Positions 10,147 through 20,147 of a DNA stretch of 64,000 nt are shown one piece after another. Every line of letters starts with the position of its first letter. Position 1 is the stretch's first letter. The stretch is from the NCBI GenBank assembly GCA_019634625.1, contig JAHCBA010000034.1, positions 1 to 64,000 of the forward strand, given 5' to 3'. The notes below the pieces were generated by a model. It saw nothing but the letters and a program-made list of their open reading frames with translations, was not told where the DNA came from and did no database searches. The position numbers were made by a program, and so were the translations under genes. This DNA comes from Verrucomicrobiia bacterium (GTDB taxonomy: Bacteria; Verrucomicrobiota; Verrucomicrobiia; Limisphaerales; CAIMTB01).

Positions 10147-10338
10147 TCAGGGCCGGTAGATCGTGACCGGATGCACCCCGACGGCCCCACTCTCACGGCG
10201 CACCCAAGCCTCCACCCGAACCGGCACCCGGGCGCCCGCCAGATCGACCCGCAACGCCTGCCGGTCCGGATTCAGCCGGGTGCCGGCAATGACGCAGCCG
10301 CTGAGGCCGAAGCGCAGTTTCTGGTCAGGTCCAGGCAT
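10147..10338 (-). CDS. Small hypothetical protein (or gene end)
   Basis: A 63-residue frame MPGPDQKLRFGLSGCVIAGT, then RLNPDRQALRVDLAGARVPV and RVEAWVRRESGAVGVHPVTI. It lies between the COG0523 C-terminal fragment and the WD40 gene on the same strand, in good coding style, but I do not recognise it and see no ribosome binding site. It may be the tail of a gene whose front was lost when the GTPase was broken. Confidence 0.35.
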   Translation of the reverse strand: MPGPDQKLRFGLSGCVIAGTRLNPDRQALRVDLAGARVPVRVEAWVRRESGAVGVHPVTIYRP

Positions 10339-10378
10339 GCAAAAGGGATGTCCCCTGCCTTCAAGGAAACGAGCCTCC

Positions 10379-10810
10379 CTACCGCAGACAGGACCGAAAC
10401 CCTTCAACCAGGTCCGTCCGGTCAAGATCGCGCCCGATGAACACCAGTTGATTGCGCCTCGGCTCCCCGGATTTCCACGGACGGTCCGCCTGGGCATCGA
10501 ACAGCATGTGGACTCCCTGAAACACCACCCGGTTCGGCGACCCCTGGACATTGAGGACTCCCTTCATGCGAAAGATATCGACCCCCTTCGCCCGCAGCAG
10601 ATCCCCCATCCAGTCGTTCAGGCGCTGCGGGTCCAGCGCGCCGTCCTCCACAATGCCCACCGACGTGACGGCATTGTCATGGGTGTGGCTTGGCGTGTAC
10701 GCCTCCGTTGCGATCGGCACCACGGTCTCCCCGTCCCGGGTGACCGTCATGCCAAACTCGTCCGGATGATGCTGGGTGAACAGCGCATGGCACCCCTCGA
10801 CCTCCGTCAT
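10379..10810 (-). pseudogene. COG0523 (CobW-like) GTPase, C-terminal domain fragment
   Basis: About 143 residues containing SHTHDNAVTSVGIVEDG, then LNDWMGDLLRAKGVDIFRMK, RVVFQGVHMLFDAQADRPWK and RRNQLVFIGRDLDRTDLVEG. This is the CobW_C domain of a G3E metallochaperone GTPase of the subgroup with His before the VTSV strand. The GTPase half with the P-loop is missing. An antitoxin/PIN module on the opposite strand starts 67 bp from the break. The fragment is not closely related to the intact copy at 18119-19396 (different C-terminal sequence), so the genome once had two types. Confidence 0.8.
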
Positions 10811-10876
10811 ATCGGTGGCGCGCCCGTTGCAACAGCCGCCTCGACTTCGCACGTCTCCGGGACCAAGGTGGCCACC

Positions 10877-11158
10877 ATGACGAAGACGGCGGATGTGAAA
10901 GACGTCGCGGCCCATTTCACCGAGTGGCTGAAGGAGGTCGCCGCCGGCCATGAAGTGCTGGTGACCGAGAACGACAGCCCGGTGGCGCGGCTCGTCAGCC
11001 CCACGACGCGAGTCCGGGACCCCGCCCCACGCAACGTGCCGCGCCCCCCGGAGAATCTCGCAGGCTGGATTCGGGCCAATGCGCACCAGGGACGGCCTCG
11101 CTCGCACTTGCCGGTTTCGCAAAGTGAACTGGCCGACGAAATGTTTGATCGCGAATGA
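10877..11158 (+). CDS. Phd/YefM-type antitoxin, copy 1
   Basis: A 93-residue protein starting MTKTADVKDVAAHFTEWLKE and VAAGHEVLVTENDSPVARLV, the typical Phd/YefM N-terminal DNA-binding fold, with a toxin-binding tail ending SQSELADEMFDRE. The stop overlaps the toxin start by ATGA. The same module occurs at 20346-21043: the first 40 residues are almost identical and the homology reaches about 50 bp upstream of the ATG. Confidence 0.85.
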   Translation: MTKTADVKDVAAHFTEWLKEVAAGHEVLVTENDSPVARLVSPTTRVRDPAPRNVPRPPENLAGWIRANAHQGRPRSHLPVSQSELADEMFDRE

Positions 11159-11586
11159 GCACGGGGCTGGACTGCAACATCCTGGTGCAGCTCGCCATGG
11201 AGGATCACCAGCTTCATGAGCGAAGCGTGCGAGGTTTTGAACAAGAGGCAGCAGCCGATGCAGTTTTCGCGCTGATTCCACTCGTGGCGACCGAATTCCT
11301 CCATGTCGTCACCGATGCAAAACGTTTCGACAAGCCTCGGAACATGGTCGCCGCGTTGAACTGGCTGAATTCCTTGCTGGCCCGCCCGGAAGTCGAAGTG
11401 ATGGAAATCGGCTCGGAAGATCTCCGGCTCACTCAGACCTGGTTGGCGGAGTTCCATCTGGGCCGCAAGCGCATCCTCGACACCCTGCTCGCGGCGACCT
11501 TGCACCGGCATGGCGTGCGCCGCCTGCTCACCTCGAATCCGGATGACTTCCGGGTCTTCGGGGTTTTCGACCTGGTCGTGCCGTGA
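11155..11586 (+). CDS. vapC: PIN-domain toxin (VapC type), copy 1
   Basis: A 143-residue PIN-domain RNase: LDCNILVQLA, VATEFLHVVTD, KRILDTLLAATLHRHGV and LLTSNPDDFRVFGVF carry the conserved acidic positions. It is translationally coupled to its antitoxin (ATGA at 11155). The C-terminal half is about 80 % identical to the second copy at 20615-21043, the N-terminal half much less. Confidence 0.88.
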   Translation: MSTGLDCNILVQLAMEDHQLHERSVRGFEQEAAADAVFALIPLVATEFLHVVTDAKRFDKPRNMVAALNWLNSLLARPEVEVMEIGSEDLRLTQTWLAEFHLGRKRILDTLLAATLHRHGVRRLLTSNPDDFRVFGVFDLVVP

Positions 11587-11657
11587 ATGCCAGCCCGGTC
11601 CGCGCCAGCGCATGGCGCGGACCGAGCCGCATCCCGTCGCGATGCGGTGCCCTGGGC

Positions 11658-14600
11658 TCATGGGGTCTCCGACCGCACCCGGAAGAATCGCGAGGCATTG
11701 TCCGCTGCAACGCCCACGGTCTTGAGTCGTCCGGTGCCGATGAACGCCGCACCTTCGGCCGTCCACGGCCCGTTCAACGCCGTGGCCTGCTCGATCTGGT
11801 GGATCAGTCCGTCCTCGGTCCGCAACGACAGCACCAGTTGGCCGCCGTCCCTGGCGAACATCAGCCGCGGCTCCCCGCCGATGACCTCGAAGCAGAACTC
11901 GACCGCCTCGCTCTCCACCACCGCCCCGCCCTCGACCAGCGTTCCCGCGGCCCGGAACGTCACCCGGTACACGCCAGGTGCGGTGAAGGCCCAGTTCACG
12001 TGCTCATGGGAGCCAGCCTGCAGCGGTTTGATGTCCCCGGCATCGATGCCGTCGCCGGAGTTCATGTGGACGACCGGCTGACCCAGACCGTCCACGCTGA
12101 ACACCGCGAACTGCCCCGGCCCCTCCACTCTGGCGAGCCGCAGTTCCAGGCGGTCGTTCACAAACACGCCGGCGTCCACTTCCTCCGCTCCGAGCCCAAG
12201 GAACAGCAGCTTGGGGTCCTCCGTCTGCGGCAGAATCCACACGGGTGCGCCGGGTGCGCCGAGGAAGGCGAAGGCCGGGCTGGCCGGCACTTCGGTCTGG
12301 CCCAGGGCCGGGACATGGAACACGACGGCGTCCGCCGCATACTCGATGTCAGCGGCATGGTCGTGGGCGTGGAACTCAAGTTCGCCGTCGTGCCATTCCA
12401 GGCCCACGTCCACCTCGCCGCGCTTGAGGCGGGTGGCGGGGCTGAGTCGATATCCCACCCGCCGTCCGTTCATCGCGCCCCATCCGGTGATCTGGCCCGC
12501 GTCGTTGATGCCGGCGGCGCCGTGGAGTTCCAGTCCGCTCATGCGTACCACCAGCTCGTTCAGGTCTCGCAGGCCGGCGCCGGCGCTCCAGACGAAGGCG
12601 TGGCTGTCAAAGTCATCGTTGATCCCCCCATAACCCACCACCTCGCCGGCAGCGTTGATGTCATAGGCGGAACCCGACGGCACACCCAGATCGCCCCCGG
12701 CAAAGAGGTCCATCATCCCTGTTTCGGGGGACCAGTAGAACGGCCGAAATGTCCCATCGGATGCGTCGCTCAGGCCGACGACATGGCCGGCACCATTGAT
12801 GCCGTTGGCGAAGCTGTTGGCGCCGCCGAGTGTGCCAAGGTCGAGCGTTGTGCCGCTGACCGGATCGTACCGCACGGCATGCGTGAGGTTGTCAGGAAGA
12901 CGTCCACTGCCCGCCACAAGGCCGGCATCGTTGATGGCGCTGGCCGAACTGCGGTTTCCGCCAAGGGTCATGGGGAGTTCGGTCATGCCGCCGGCTGCCG
13001 TCCATTGAAACGCCCGCGGTTCGGCGGCAGCGTTCCGGGCCTGACCGACCACCCTCCCGGCAAGGTTCACTGCCCGCGCCTCGCCACGATCTCCTCCCAG
13101 GGTGCCCAAATCGGTCGCCAGGCCGTTGCTCCACATCAACGGGCGCCGCAGTCCTCCGTCGTCCAGACCCCAGCCCACCACGACACCCGCGTCATTGATG
13201 CCACTGGCGTAGGCACCGGCTGAGGTCAGCGGGGCGAGCGGTGTGAATGTCTCGGAGAATCGTCCGGCCATCGGCCTGTTCCCGGCATCGTAGGCACCCA
13301 CCGCCACCTCCCCGAGTTCGTTCAAGTCCTCCCCTGCAATGTACCCCGCATCCGTCACTTCGATGAGGTCCACCTTGTAAACGAAACGGTCATCCGGCTC
13401 CTCCGGCTGGGGCCGTTGTGCCGCCGGAACGTTGAATGTGAAGTGGATCACCTCGCTGGCGACCAACTCACTGCCCTCGATCCGCGTGCCCGTGGCGCGC
13501 AGGCCGATGCGGTAGGTTCCGGGCGCGCCAAACACCCAGTTCACATGCTGGTGACTGCCGGCGGTCAGCGCGAAGAAATCCGCGGAGCCGATGCCGTCGG
13601 CGCTGTTCATGTGGACCTGCGGCGCGCCGAACGGGTCGGTCGTGTAGAGGAAGAACGCGCCCGCGCCCTCGACGCTCACCAGTTCGACCCGCAAGGCGTT
13701 GTTCACGAAGATGCCGCTCTCGATCTCCTCAGCGGCCAGACCCAGGAAGAGCAATGCCTCGTCCTCGACGGCTGGCAGTATCCACACCGAGTGACCGGGA
13801 CGCCCGAGAAACTGGAAGCCCAAGGTGTCCGGGATGGGCTGCTCGGCCGCAGTTCCGACTGCCAGCACCACTCCCGGCGCGCCATATTCCACCCCGTTCA
13901 CCTCATCATGCACATGGAACTCCAGCTCGCCGTCGTGATAGGCCAGACCGATGTCCAGCTCTCCGTGGTCGAAGCGCACGGACGGGCTGAGCAACCAGGC
14001 CTTGCTGCCCGCACCGGCGAAGCTGAACCCGACGATCTGCCCCTGGTTGTTGATGTCCGTCGCAATCTCCAGTGGGTAGTCCAGCCCCGCCGGCCGAAGG
14101 ACCCTCTCATTCAGGTCGAGAATCCGGTTGCCCACCGACAGGAATGCTCGCTGGCCGCTGCTGCTGCCCGACGAGCCAACCACCATATCGGAATCGTTGA
14201 GACCATTGGCCTGGGAGGACGGGCCACCGAGCGACCCCAGATCTGTCATCACTCCGTTCCTCCACAGATAGGGATGCACATGACCGCTGGCATCCTGCGC
14301 TCCCCCCACGATGTGTCCCCGCGCGTTGATCGCCTGGGCGTTGCTGTTGGTTCCGCCGAGCGTGCCCAGGTTCACCCACTCTCCGGTGCCCGCCTGCCGC
14401 ACACTCCCCTGGCGTCCGTCCCCGACCCGCCGTGTGGTGATGACCTCCCCCATGTCGTTGATGCCCCATACTTCGCTCGGCTCCATCCCGGGCGGGCCCA
14501 GATCCGCCATCGCACCGTCACGCCACAGGAATCCATGCTTCTCGCCGGCAGCATTCTCGGCCCAACCGACGACGTGCCCGAGGTGGTTGATGCCGGAAGC

Positions 14601-15989
14601 GAAGCTGTTGGCCCCGCCGAGCGTGCCCAGCGGGAATGGCAATCCGTTCGTGTAAACACATGCCATGGACTTGGACCAGTCCTCGCTCTCACTGTTTCCG
14701 ACCACAGTGCCATGGTTATTGATACCCAGGCCGCTGTTGTTCACCAACTCCCCGCCCAACGGAGCCAGCGGAACCGTCTGACCCGCCTGATGGCGGTAGG
14801 CGTTGTATCCGCCATCCGAGTTGTCAGAACTGCCAGTGACTGCGCCCTTGTCGTTCAGTTTCATGGCTAACGTGATCGGGCCGCCCAGGCCCGAAATCTC
14901 CTCCATGCGATAAACGAGCCGGTCCAGCGACGCTGGATTGAGTTCGGCCGTGCTCGCCAGTCCGCTGAATAGGAGGCCCGGGTTGGTTCCCACAATGCTC
15001 CAGGTGCCGTCGTTGAGATTGAACCGGATCAGTGCTCCAACGACCTGGGGATACGTCTCCGGATCGCCGTCGTGGTCGTGGTAGTTTAAAACCCCGTACA
15101 GCTCATCGAACTGCCCGTCGCCGTTGGAGTCGCGCCCGCTCAGACCGGGAATGCCGAAGTACGCGCCTCCGCCGGAGGTGTTCACCGCATTGGCCGCACC
15201 CATCACCGTGGCCGCTCCCGTATCGGGATCCATGCGAACGAGGTTCGCGAGCGTGCCGTGTCGGACAGCGGCGTAGAGGTGGTCACCCACGCTGGCAAGC
15301 TGGGTGGCGCGCGTGTTGGATGCGGGCTCGCTGCCAAACGCGGCGGCAAAGGCCTCGTTGATCGCACTCGCACTGCCGACCGGCACCGCGGCCCCCGTCT
15401 CCAGGTTCACCAAGTGCAACTGGACAAACGTTCCCTCGCTTGCCAGGGGAATCGTAAAGGCACGCCCGTCGGGCAGGATGTCGAAGCCGTAAGCCTCGAC
15501 CGGCACGGTGGCCAGTTTGGTGAGGAAGCCTGTGTACGGATCGATCTCAACCAGCGCCGATTCCGCCGGGGGCGGTTCCTCACCGTGATGATGGTGATGC
15601 TCGACGTTCAACGCGAGAATCCGACCGTCCGCCGTGGCGGCCAGGCCCGCGGGCTCGGGACCGAAACTGCCGGTCAGGGGCGTCGCCTTTCCCGTGACCG
15701 GATCGAGTTCGTAGATCCGGTGCGGCACCATGCCGGTGTCCTCAGGATCATAGCCGCCCATGGCGTAGAGCCTGCCCGGAGCGGGCGTGAGCAGGAACCC
15801 GCGGGTGTTCCCATCCTTCCGACCCCAGCCCACGATCTGTCCCGCGTTGTTCATGTCGTAGGCGCTCTCCAGGTGATACCTGGGCGGCGGGGTCGGGGCC
15901 GCGGCAACAGCCAATGCGCCCGCAAGCGCCAACGCACCTGCGCCAATCCATCTCAGCAGGGTTCCTGTTTTCATGATTCCTGGTTTCAT
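11658..15989 (-). CDS. Very large secreted protein with HAF repeats and two choice-of-anchor M domains
   Basis: A 1443-residue exported protein (start ATG 15989; ATG 15974 is an alternative with AGGA just upstream). Residues 1-31 form a signal peptide. Residues 70-400 are a repeat region giving DPVTGKATPLTGSFGPEPAG, with a HHHHHGEE patch at 131-138. About 410-700 and 920-1170 are two runs of HAF repeats (LGTLGGANSFASGINHLGHV type). After each run comes a choice-of-anchor M domain (TIGR03769-like), for example GELDIGLAYHDGELEFHVHD, VWILPAVEDEALLFLGLAAE, and HVNWVFGAPGTYRIGLRATG. The C-terminus is the FFRVRSE-type module. In actinobacteria anchor-M domains belong to surface proteins associated with ABC metal importers; here the znu cluster is 9 kb away. 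Binding or storing zinc at the surface is inferred. Confidence 0.85.
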   Translation of the reverse strand: MKPGIMKTGTLLRWIGAGALALAGALAVAAAPTPPPRYHLESAYDMNNAGQIVGWGRKDGNTRGFLLTPAPGRLYAMGGYDPEDTGMVPHRIYELDPVTGKATPLTGSFGPEPAGLAATADGRILALNVEHHHHHGEEPPPAESALVEIDPYTGFLTKLATVPVEAYGFDILPDGRAFTIPLASEGTFVQLHLVNLETGAAVPVGSASAINEAFAAAFGSEPASNTRATQLASVGDHLYAAVRHGTLANLVRMDPDTGAATVMGAANAVNTSGGGAYFGIPGLSGRDSNGDGQFDELYGVLNYHDHDGDPETYPQVVGALIRFNLNDGTWSIVGTNPGLLFSGLASTAELNPASLDRLVYRMEEISGLGGPITLAMKLNDKGAVTGSSDNSDGGYNAYRHQAGQTVPLAPLGGELVNNSGLGINNHGTVVGNSESEDWSKSMACVYTNGLPFPLGTLGGANSFASGINHLGHVVGWAENAAGEKHGFLWRDGAMADLGPPGMEPSEVWGINDMGEVITTRRVGDGRQGSVRQAGTGEWVNLGTLGGTNSNAQAINARGHIVGGAQDASGHVHPYLWRNGVMTDLGSLGGPSSQANGLNDSDMVVGSSGSSSGQRAFLSVGNRILDLNERVLRPAGLDYPLEIATDINNQGQIVGFSFAGAGSKAWLLSPSVRFDHGELDIGLAYHDGELEFHVHDEVNGVEYGAPGVVLAVGTAAEQPIPDTLGFQFLGRPGHSVWILPAVEDEALLFLGLAAEEIESGIFVNNALRVELVSVEGAGAFFLYTTDPFGAPQVHMNSADGIGSADFFALTAGSHQHVNWVFGAPGTYRIGLRATGTRIEGSELVASEVIHFTFNVPAAQRPQPEEPDDRFVYKVDLIEVTDAGYIAGEDLNELGEVAVGAYDAGNRPMAGRFSETFTPLAPLTSAGAYASGINDAGVVVGWGLDDGGLRRPLMWSNGLATDLGTLGGDRGEARAVNLAGRVVGQARNAAAEPRAFQWTAAGGMTELPMTLGGNRSSASAINDAGLVAGSGRLPDNLTHAVRYDPVSGTTLDLGTLGGANSFANGINGAGHVVGLSDASDGTFRPFYWSPETGMMDLFAGGDLGVPSGSAYDINAAGEVVGYGGINDDFDSHAFVWSAGAGLRDLNELVVRMSGLELHGAAGINDAGQITGWGAMNGRRVGYRLSPATRLKRGEVDVGLEWHDGELEFHAHDHAADIEYAADAVVFHVPALGQTEVPASPAFAFLGAPGAPVWILPQTEDPKLLFLGLGAEEVDAGVFVNDRLELRLARVEGPGQFAVFSVDGLGQPVVHMNSGDGIDAGDIKPLQAGSHEHVNWAFTAPGVYRVTFRAAGTLVEGGAVVESEAVEFCFEVIGGEPRLMFARDGGQLVLSLRTEDGLIHQIEQATALNGPWTAEGAAFIGTGRLKTVGVAADNASRFFRVRSETP

Positions 15990-16101
15990 AGTCTTCGACT
16001 CAAAGTGGATTCCGGGATTAAGGGGTCGCTGGGAACGGTCAGGGCCGGCCTCCACCGAATTGTGCCTGACTGACAAATGGGCCCGGTGCGAGGTCGCGCG
16101 T

Positions 16102-17325
16102 TCATGAGCGGTGGAAGGTTGCGCTCTCAGAGACCGCAGGCCGGGGCGACTGGGGCTCAGTGGCCGCTGCCTGCCCGGCGGCCTGCCCCGGTCGCGCCAT
16201 CCTTCGTCCCACCCGGTTCCACCACATGAGTGTTCCTGTCACGCAGAGGAGTCCCGGAGCCAGGCCCAGCACCACCCAGAGAATGCGCGTGCTCAGACCT
16301 CCAAAGCTCCCAACATGCAACGGAAAGAAGGTGCGCAGGATGCGCTGGGCCAATGTGGTCTCCGCATGCAGGTCCGCGCGGATCACCGCCCCGCTCTGGG
16401 GATCCACATGGATGTAGTTCATCCCTTCCAACTGCCACTCCCCGGAAAGACGCTTGCGCACCGAGTACACGTCCTCCGGGCCCTGGGGCAGGCGGATCCA
16501 GTTGGGCGCGACTCCCGGGAGCACCTGCCCAGTGGCCGCCAAGGCCGCGTCCACCGTGATTCGCGGTTGCCCTCGATGGGCAGGATCCGAGACGGGCGAG
16601 TCCTCACGGGCGCTCGACTGTGTCAGCACCTCCGCCATCCACCGGAACGGAGCCTTGAAGGGAAACCAGATGCCGGTGACGACGGTGATCAGAAGGAGCA
16701 CGGCCGTGTAGAACCCGACCACCTTGTGGAGATCGTAGTTGCGTCGCTTCCACCCCGCCCGCCAACGCAGGGTGAGTCCCTGCCCCACAACCCGTCCACG
16801 ACCCGGCCACCAGACCACCAGGCCGGAAAGAAGCAGCAACCCGACCAGCAGGGCAATGATCCCGTTCACCTGCTGGCCCGTCTGCCCGCTCAGCAGATTG
16901 GCATGCAGTTCATAGAGCCACTCGGTCACGTTGTCTCCGGCCAGATCCGAACCCAGCATCCGGCCCGTCCACGGATCGAAATACACGTGAAACGATCGGG
17001 ACTTCGGATCGTGCCCCCAGATCGAAAGCGACCGCCGCGGTTGAGTGGGCAGGTTGACCGTGTGAAATCGTGCCCCGGGAAACGCAACCGCCGCCTCGTC
17101 CAGCATGGGTTGCACCGCCCCCAGTGCCCCGCCCGGACTCACGCGCGTCAACTGCGGTCGCAATGCGTCCTCGATCTCGCCCCGGAAGACGATCAGACTG
17201 CCAGTCAGCCCAATGACGAGGAAATACAGCCCGAGGAGAAGTCCTGACCAGAGATGGACCTGAAAGATCACCCGGCGCCCGGCCCACTGCCGGGGACGGT
17301 CCAGAAACGAATCGGGGGCGTTCAT
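16102..17325 (-). CDS. PepSY-associated membrane protein (PiuB-like)
   Basis: A 407-residue inner-membrane protein starting at ATG 17325, which overlaps the stop of the prepilin-like gene (ATGA). Helices are visible at [51 protein letters not shown] and [20 protein letters not shown]; PepSY-type periplasmic stretches lie between ([37 protein letters not shown]). [16 protein letters not shown] and [13 protein letters not shown] contain the His residues conserved in this family, which is often iron- or metal-regulated and linked to TonB receptors. It is the last gene of a three-gene coupled operon with the COG0523 GTPase. Confidence 0.88.
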   Translation of the reverse strand: MNAPDSFLDRPRQWAGRRVIFQVHLWSGLLLGLYFLVIGLTGSLIVFRGEIEDALRPQLTRVSPGGALGAVQPMLDEAAVAFPGARFHTVNLPTQPRRSLSIWGHDPKSRSFHVYFDPWTGRMLGSDLAGDNVTEWLYELHANLLSGQTGQQVNGIIALLVGLLLLSGLVVWWPGRGRVVGQGLTLRWRAGWKRRNYDLHKVVGFYTAVLLLITVVTGIWFPFKAPFRWMAEVLTQSSAREDSPVSDPAHRGQPRITVDAALAATGQVLPGVAPNWIRLPQGPEDVYSVRKRLSGEWQLEGMNYIHVDPQSGAVIRADLHAETTLAQRILRTFFPLHVGSFGGLSTRILWVVLGLAPGLLCVTGTLMWWNRVGRRMARPGQAAGQAAATEPQSPRPAVSESATFHRS

Positions 17326-18122
17326 TGAGCAGGAACAGCAATCACTGCCTGGAGCCGGGAGAGATCCCCATTGCCGGGATGCGACTCTCCCTGGGTCCTG
17401 ATCCGCGACGTGCGCGGATCCCGCCATTTCCAGTACTCCACATGACCGTCGGCAAAGGAAAGCGTCGCTCCCTGGTCATGGTAGGTGGCGGGCCAGTTGT
17501 TCCGCCAGACGGGCCCGTCCACGGTTAGACCGAAATGTCCGTCGTCGATGCTGCTCTCGTGCTCCGTGAGAAAGACCAGTGCCTGGGAAGCCCCGGGATG
17601 GCGGATGTCTATCAGGCGGCGATTGACCACGAACCGCGTCGGGTTGGAATGGCTGCGCCCGTTCATCATGCAATTCATCGAGTAACTGCGGTTGCGTTCG
17701 AACTTCCTGCCGCCCAGGTGGACTCGCCCGACGTCGGCCGGGCTCCGGTAAATGGCCACCGCCTGATTGTACGGAAAGAGCTGGCCCAGACGGATCAGGT
17801 GATCGTTGGTGGCATCCCGCGGGTTCAGCGCCAGATCGCCGGTGATCCATGAGTCCCGTCCGGCTGGATTCGACGGATCGGTGAGCTCCTTGTTGCCCAC
17901 CAGTTCGTCGCGGTGGTCGTCGGCGTACAGTGTCCAGCAAAGCGTCAACTGCTTCAGGTTGCTCAGGCAAACCGACCGGTGCGCCCTCGCCTTTGCCTTG
18001 CTCAACGCCGGCAATAGAAGACTTGCCAGGATGGCGATGATAGCGATGACCACCAGCAGCTCAATCAGGGTGAAGGCCGCCGCGATGCGTCCCGGCTGGT
18101 CGACCGATGGGAAAGTCTTCAT
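17322..18122 (-). CDS. Prepilin-like protein inside the COG0523 operon
   Basis: A 266-residue protein: [20 protein letters not shown], then [20 protein letters not shown], giving a prepilin leader (cleavage here before Phe, preceded by Ala instead of Gly), followed by [18 protein letters not shown]. The C-terminal motif [20 protein letters not shown] is H-X9-DG. GAGGAGG precedes the start, which overlaps the GTPase stop; the stop overlaps the PepSY gene start. Tight coupling to two metal-related genes suggests it serves in exporting or placing the metal proteins. The Ala at position -1 is unusual for prepilin peptidase. Confidence 0.88.
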   Translation of the reverse strand: MKTFPSVDQPGRIAAAFTLIELLVVIAIIAILASLLLPALSKAKARAHRSVCLSNLKQLTLCWTLYADDHRDELVGNKELTDPSNPAGRDSWITGDLALNPRDATNDHLIRLGQLFPYNQAVAIYRSPADVGRVHLGGRKFERNRSYSMNCMMNGRSHSNPTRFVVNRRLIDIRHPGASQALVFLTEHESSIDDGHFGLTVDGPVWRNNWPATYHDQGATLSFADGHVEYWKWRDPRTSRIRTQGESHPGNGDLSRLQAVIAVPAQ

Positions 18123-19396
18123 CGTTCCTCCTCCAATCGACCTACGCTGGCCTCGGTGCTCTCCTCCTCGATGACCCGTCGCCATTCCAGAAACGGATCG
18201 GGAAAGGTTGCCGCCCAAGCCTCCGGACCCAGGCCCATCTCTTCCCGCGTCAGCAGGCAGGCATTCAGCCGGGCCGTCAGCGCCTCCTGATCCATGTCCT
18301 GTCCGATGATGACGATTTCCTGACGTCGGTCGCCCCAGGGCTCGACCCAGAGCGCTTCAATCCCGCGCCGCTGATCCTCATCCTCCGGCCATTGGTCCCG
18401 TTCCACCGCTGCCCACCAGAATCCAGCCGCCTCGGTGCGACAGGCGGCTCCGGCCTGGGACAGGTGCCCCGCCCAGTCCATCCGCGTGGCCAGCCAGAAG
18501 TAGCCCTTGCTGCGCAAGACCCCAGGCCATTCCGTCCGCAGGCAGTCCATGAACCGTTGCGGATGCAGCGGTCGCCGGGCCCGGTACACGAAACTGGAGA
18601 TGCCGTACTCCTCCGTCTCCGGGGTGTGTTCGCCCCGCAGTTCCCGCAGCCAGCCGGGCGCCTCCCGCGCCTCCTCCATGCTGAAGCGGCCCGTGTTCAA
18701 CAGGTGCTTCAAGTCCACCCGGCCGAATTCCGAGGTGACCATGGCCGCGCGGGGATTGAGGGCCTTGAGGATTCCGGTGAGTTGAACCAACCGGTCCGGA
18801 TCGACCAGATCGGTCTTGTTGATCACCAGCACGTCGGCGAACTCAACCTGGTCCACCAGGAGATCCACCACACAACGGTCGTCCGCTTCGTCCCGGGCCT
18901 GACGCCGATCCACCAGCGAATCCGGAGAGCCGTAGTCGCGCAGGAAGTTCAGGGCATCCACCACCGTCACCATCGTGTCCAACCGCGCCACCTGCCCCAG
19001 GCTCGCACCGTCTTCACTCTCGAAGGTGAACGTCTCGGCCACCGGCATCGGCTCCGAGATTCCCGTGCTCTCGATGACCAGGTAGTCGAAGCGTCCCTCG
19101 CGGGCCATCGCCGCCACCTCGCGGAGCAGATCCTCCCGCAGCGTGCAGCAGATGCATCCGTTGGTCATTTCCACCAGCTTCTCCTCGGTCCGATGCAGCC
19201 GCGCCCCGCCCCCCTTCACCATCGCGGCATCGATGTTGATCTCACTCATGTCATTTACAATGAGTGCAACCCTCATCCCCTGCCGGTTCTGCAGGATGTG
19301 CTGGAGCAGTGTGGTCTTGCCGGCACCGAGAAAGCCGGACAGGACGGTCACGGGCAGCGGCTTGAAGGACTTGGATCGTGCAGTATTCATCGTCAT
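18119..19396 (-). CDS. COG0523 (CobW-like) zinc metallochaperone GTPase
   Basis: A 425-residue G3E-family GTPase. The P-loop is at residues 21-29 (GFLGAGKTT), the metal-binding CxCC motif at 80-84 (GCICC), Walker B/switch at [17 protein letters not shown], and the guanine-specificity motif INKTDLV near 190. The C-terminal CobW_C domain ends in [20 protein letters not shown] followed by EWRR. Such proteins (YciC, ZagA, ZigA) pass zinc to client enzymes under starvation and are usually Zur-repressed. The start at 19396 matches the conserved [11 protein letters not shown] of the broken copy at 21549. Its stop overlaps the prepilin-like gene. No His-rich linker is visible. Confidence 0.9.
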   Translation of the reverse strand: MTMNTARSKSFKPLPVTVLSGFLGAGKTTLLQHILQNRQGMRVALIVNDMSEINIDAAMVKGGGARLHRTEEKLVEMTNGCICCTLREDLLREVAAMAREGRFDYLVIESTGISEPMPVAETFTFESEDGASLGQVARLDTMVTVVDALNFLRDYGSPDSLVDRRQARDEADDRCVVDLLVDQVEFADVLVINKTDLVDPDRLVQLTGILKALNPRAAMVTSEFGRVDLKHLLNTGRFSMEEAREAPGWLRELRGEHTPETEEYGISSFVYRARRPLHPQRFMDCLRTEWPGVLRSKGYFWLATRMDWAGHLSQAGAACRTEAAGFWWAAVERDQWPEDEDQRRGIEALWVEPWGDRRQEIVIIGQDMDQEALTARLNACLLTREEMGLGPEAWAATFPDPFLEWRRVIEEESTEASVGRLEEER

Positions 19397-19436
19397 GAAA
19401 AAGGTTGAAACAGGGTTGCTCCGGGATTCGCGACCC

Positions 19437-19709
19437 TCACGAGCGGTCACACCAGTAAGAAAGGGAATGATTGAGGCGGTGCGCCACCAACAGCACCACG
19501 CCCCCCGCCAACGGGAAGAGCCCGCCTCCGACTCCAGCGGAATCCATGGCTCCCCCCGATGCCGCGGGGAGAATGAGAAGCCACCCCGAAATGGCCCACG
19601 ACCACACCCGCCCCTCCCGATGACGCAACCAACCGGGGACAAAAGCCGCCAGACTGCTGACCAGCGCCGCTCCGGTAAGCCAACTGTGCACGACATCGTT
19701 CTCCGCCCA
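19437..19709 (-). pseudogene. MerC-family membrane protein, C-terminal fragment
   Basis: The frame reads WAENDVVHSWLTGAALVSSL, AAFVPGWLRHREGRVWSWAI, two more hydrophobic stretches and LVAHRLNHSLSYWCD at the end. The pattern of H-x-WL, FVPGWxxH and a final AHxLNH is that of MerC-domain proteins, which are frequent in Zur regulons and lie beside COG0523 genes. The N-terminal part is missing: at about 19710-19724 it is joined to a TonB-receptor fragment in another frame. It lies directly upstream of the intact GTPase. Confidence 0.7.
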
Positions 19710-19723
19710 GGAAGCAGCCGAGG

Positions 19724-20142
19724 CCGCGGAACCGTTCGCCATCCACCAGCAGGAGCGTGCGCGGGATGTTGGAGTTGAACCCGCGCATGACCACCTGGCC
19801 GCCCAGACCGCCGGCGCGCGAGTAGGAGACGCCGGGCACATCGTCGAGCAGCGACTGCACGTTCACCGGTGCGCGCATGTCAATCTGCGCCGAGGTCAGC
19901 ACCGACAGCGGCTTGGAGATTCGATCCATCTCCCGCTCCGTGAGCGTAGCCGTAGTCGTCCCACTGACGATGACGGGCGGAAGCTGAACCACGTTCGAGT
20001 CGCCCGCAGGAGACTGGGGATTCAACAGCGGGGGCTGGGTCTGCTCTTGAGCAGTTAGCGACAACTGCAGACAAAGCACGCCCAAAACAAAAACTGGGAG
20101 TCGCCCGGCAGTCCGCCTCCCGCCAGGCCATACAGATGGCAT
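19724..20142 (-). pseudogene. TonB-dependent receptor, signal peptide and plug fragment
   Basis: Starting at MPSVWPGGRRTAGRLPVFVL, a signal peptide is followed by VVQLPPVIVSGTTTATLTER and a TonB plug domain: ISKPLSVLTSAQIDMRAPVN, VQSLLDDVPGVSYSRAGGLG and VVMRGFNSNIPRTLLLVDGE. Homology stops at GERFRG, where the plug would normally continue into the barrel; the whole barrel is gone. Outer-membrane receptors of this kind take up metal complexes across the outer membrane, consistent with the neighbouring genes. It is fused upstream to a FmdB-like fragment and downstream to a MerC fragment. Confidence 0.8.
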
Positions 20143-20147
20143 CGCGT

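Noticed and set aside
11583-14870. Plus-strand frames of 546 and 484 codons opposite the large HAF/anchor-M protein
   Set aside because: They are mirror frames of a repeat-rich gene; the minus-strand frame has the signal peptide, repeats and domains.
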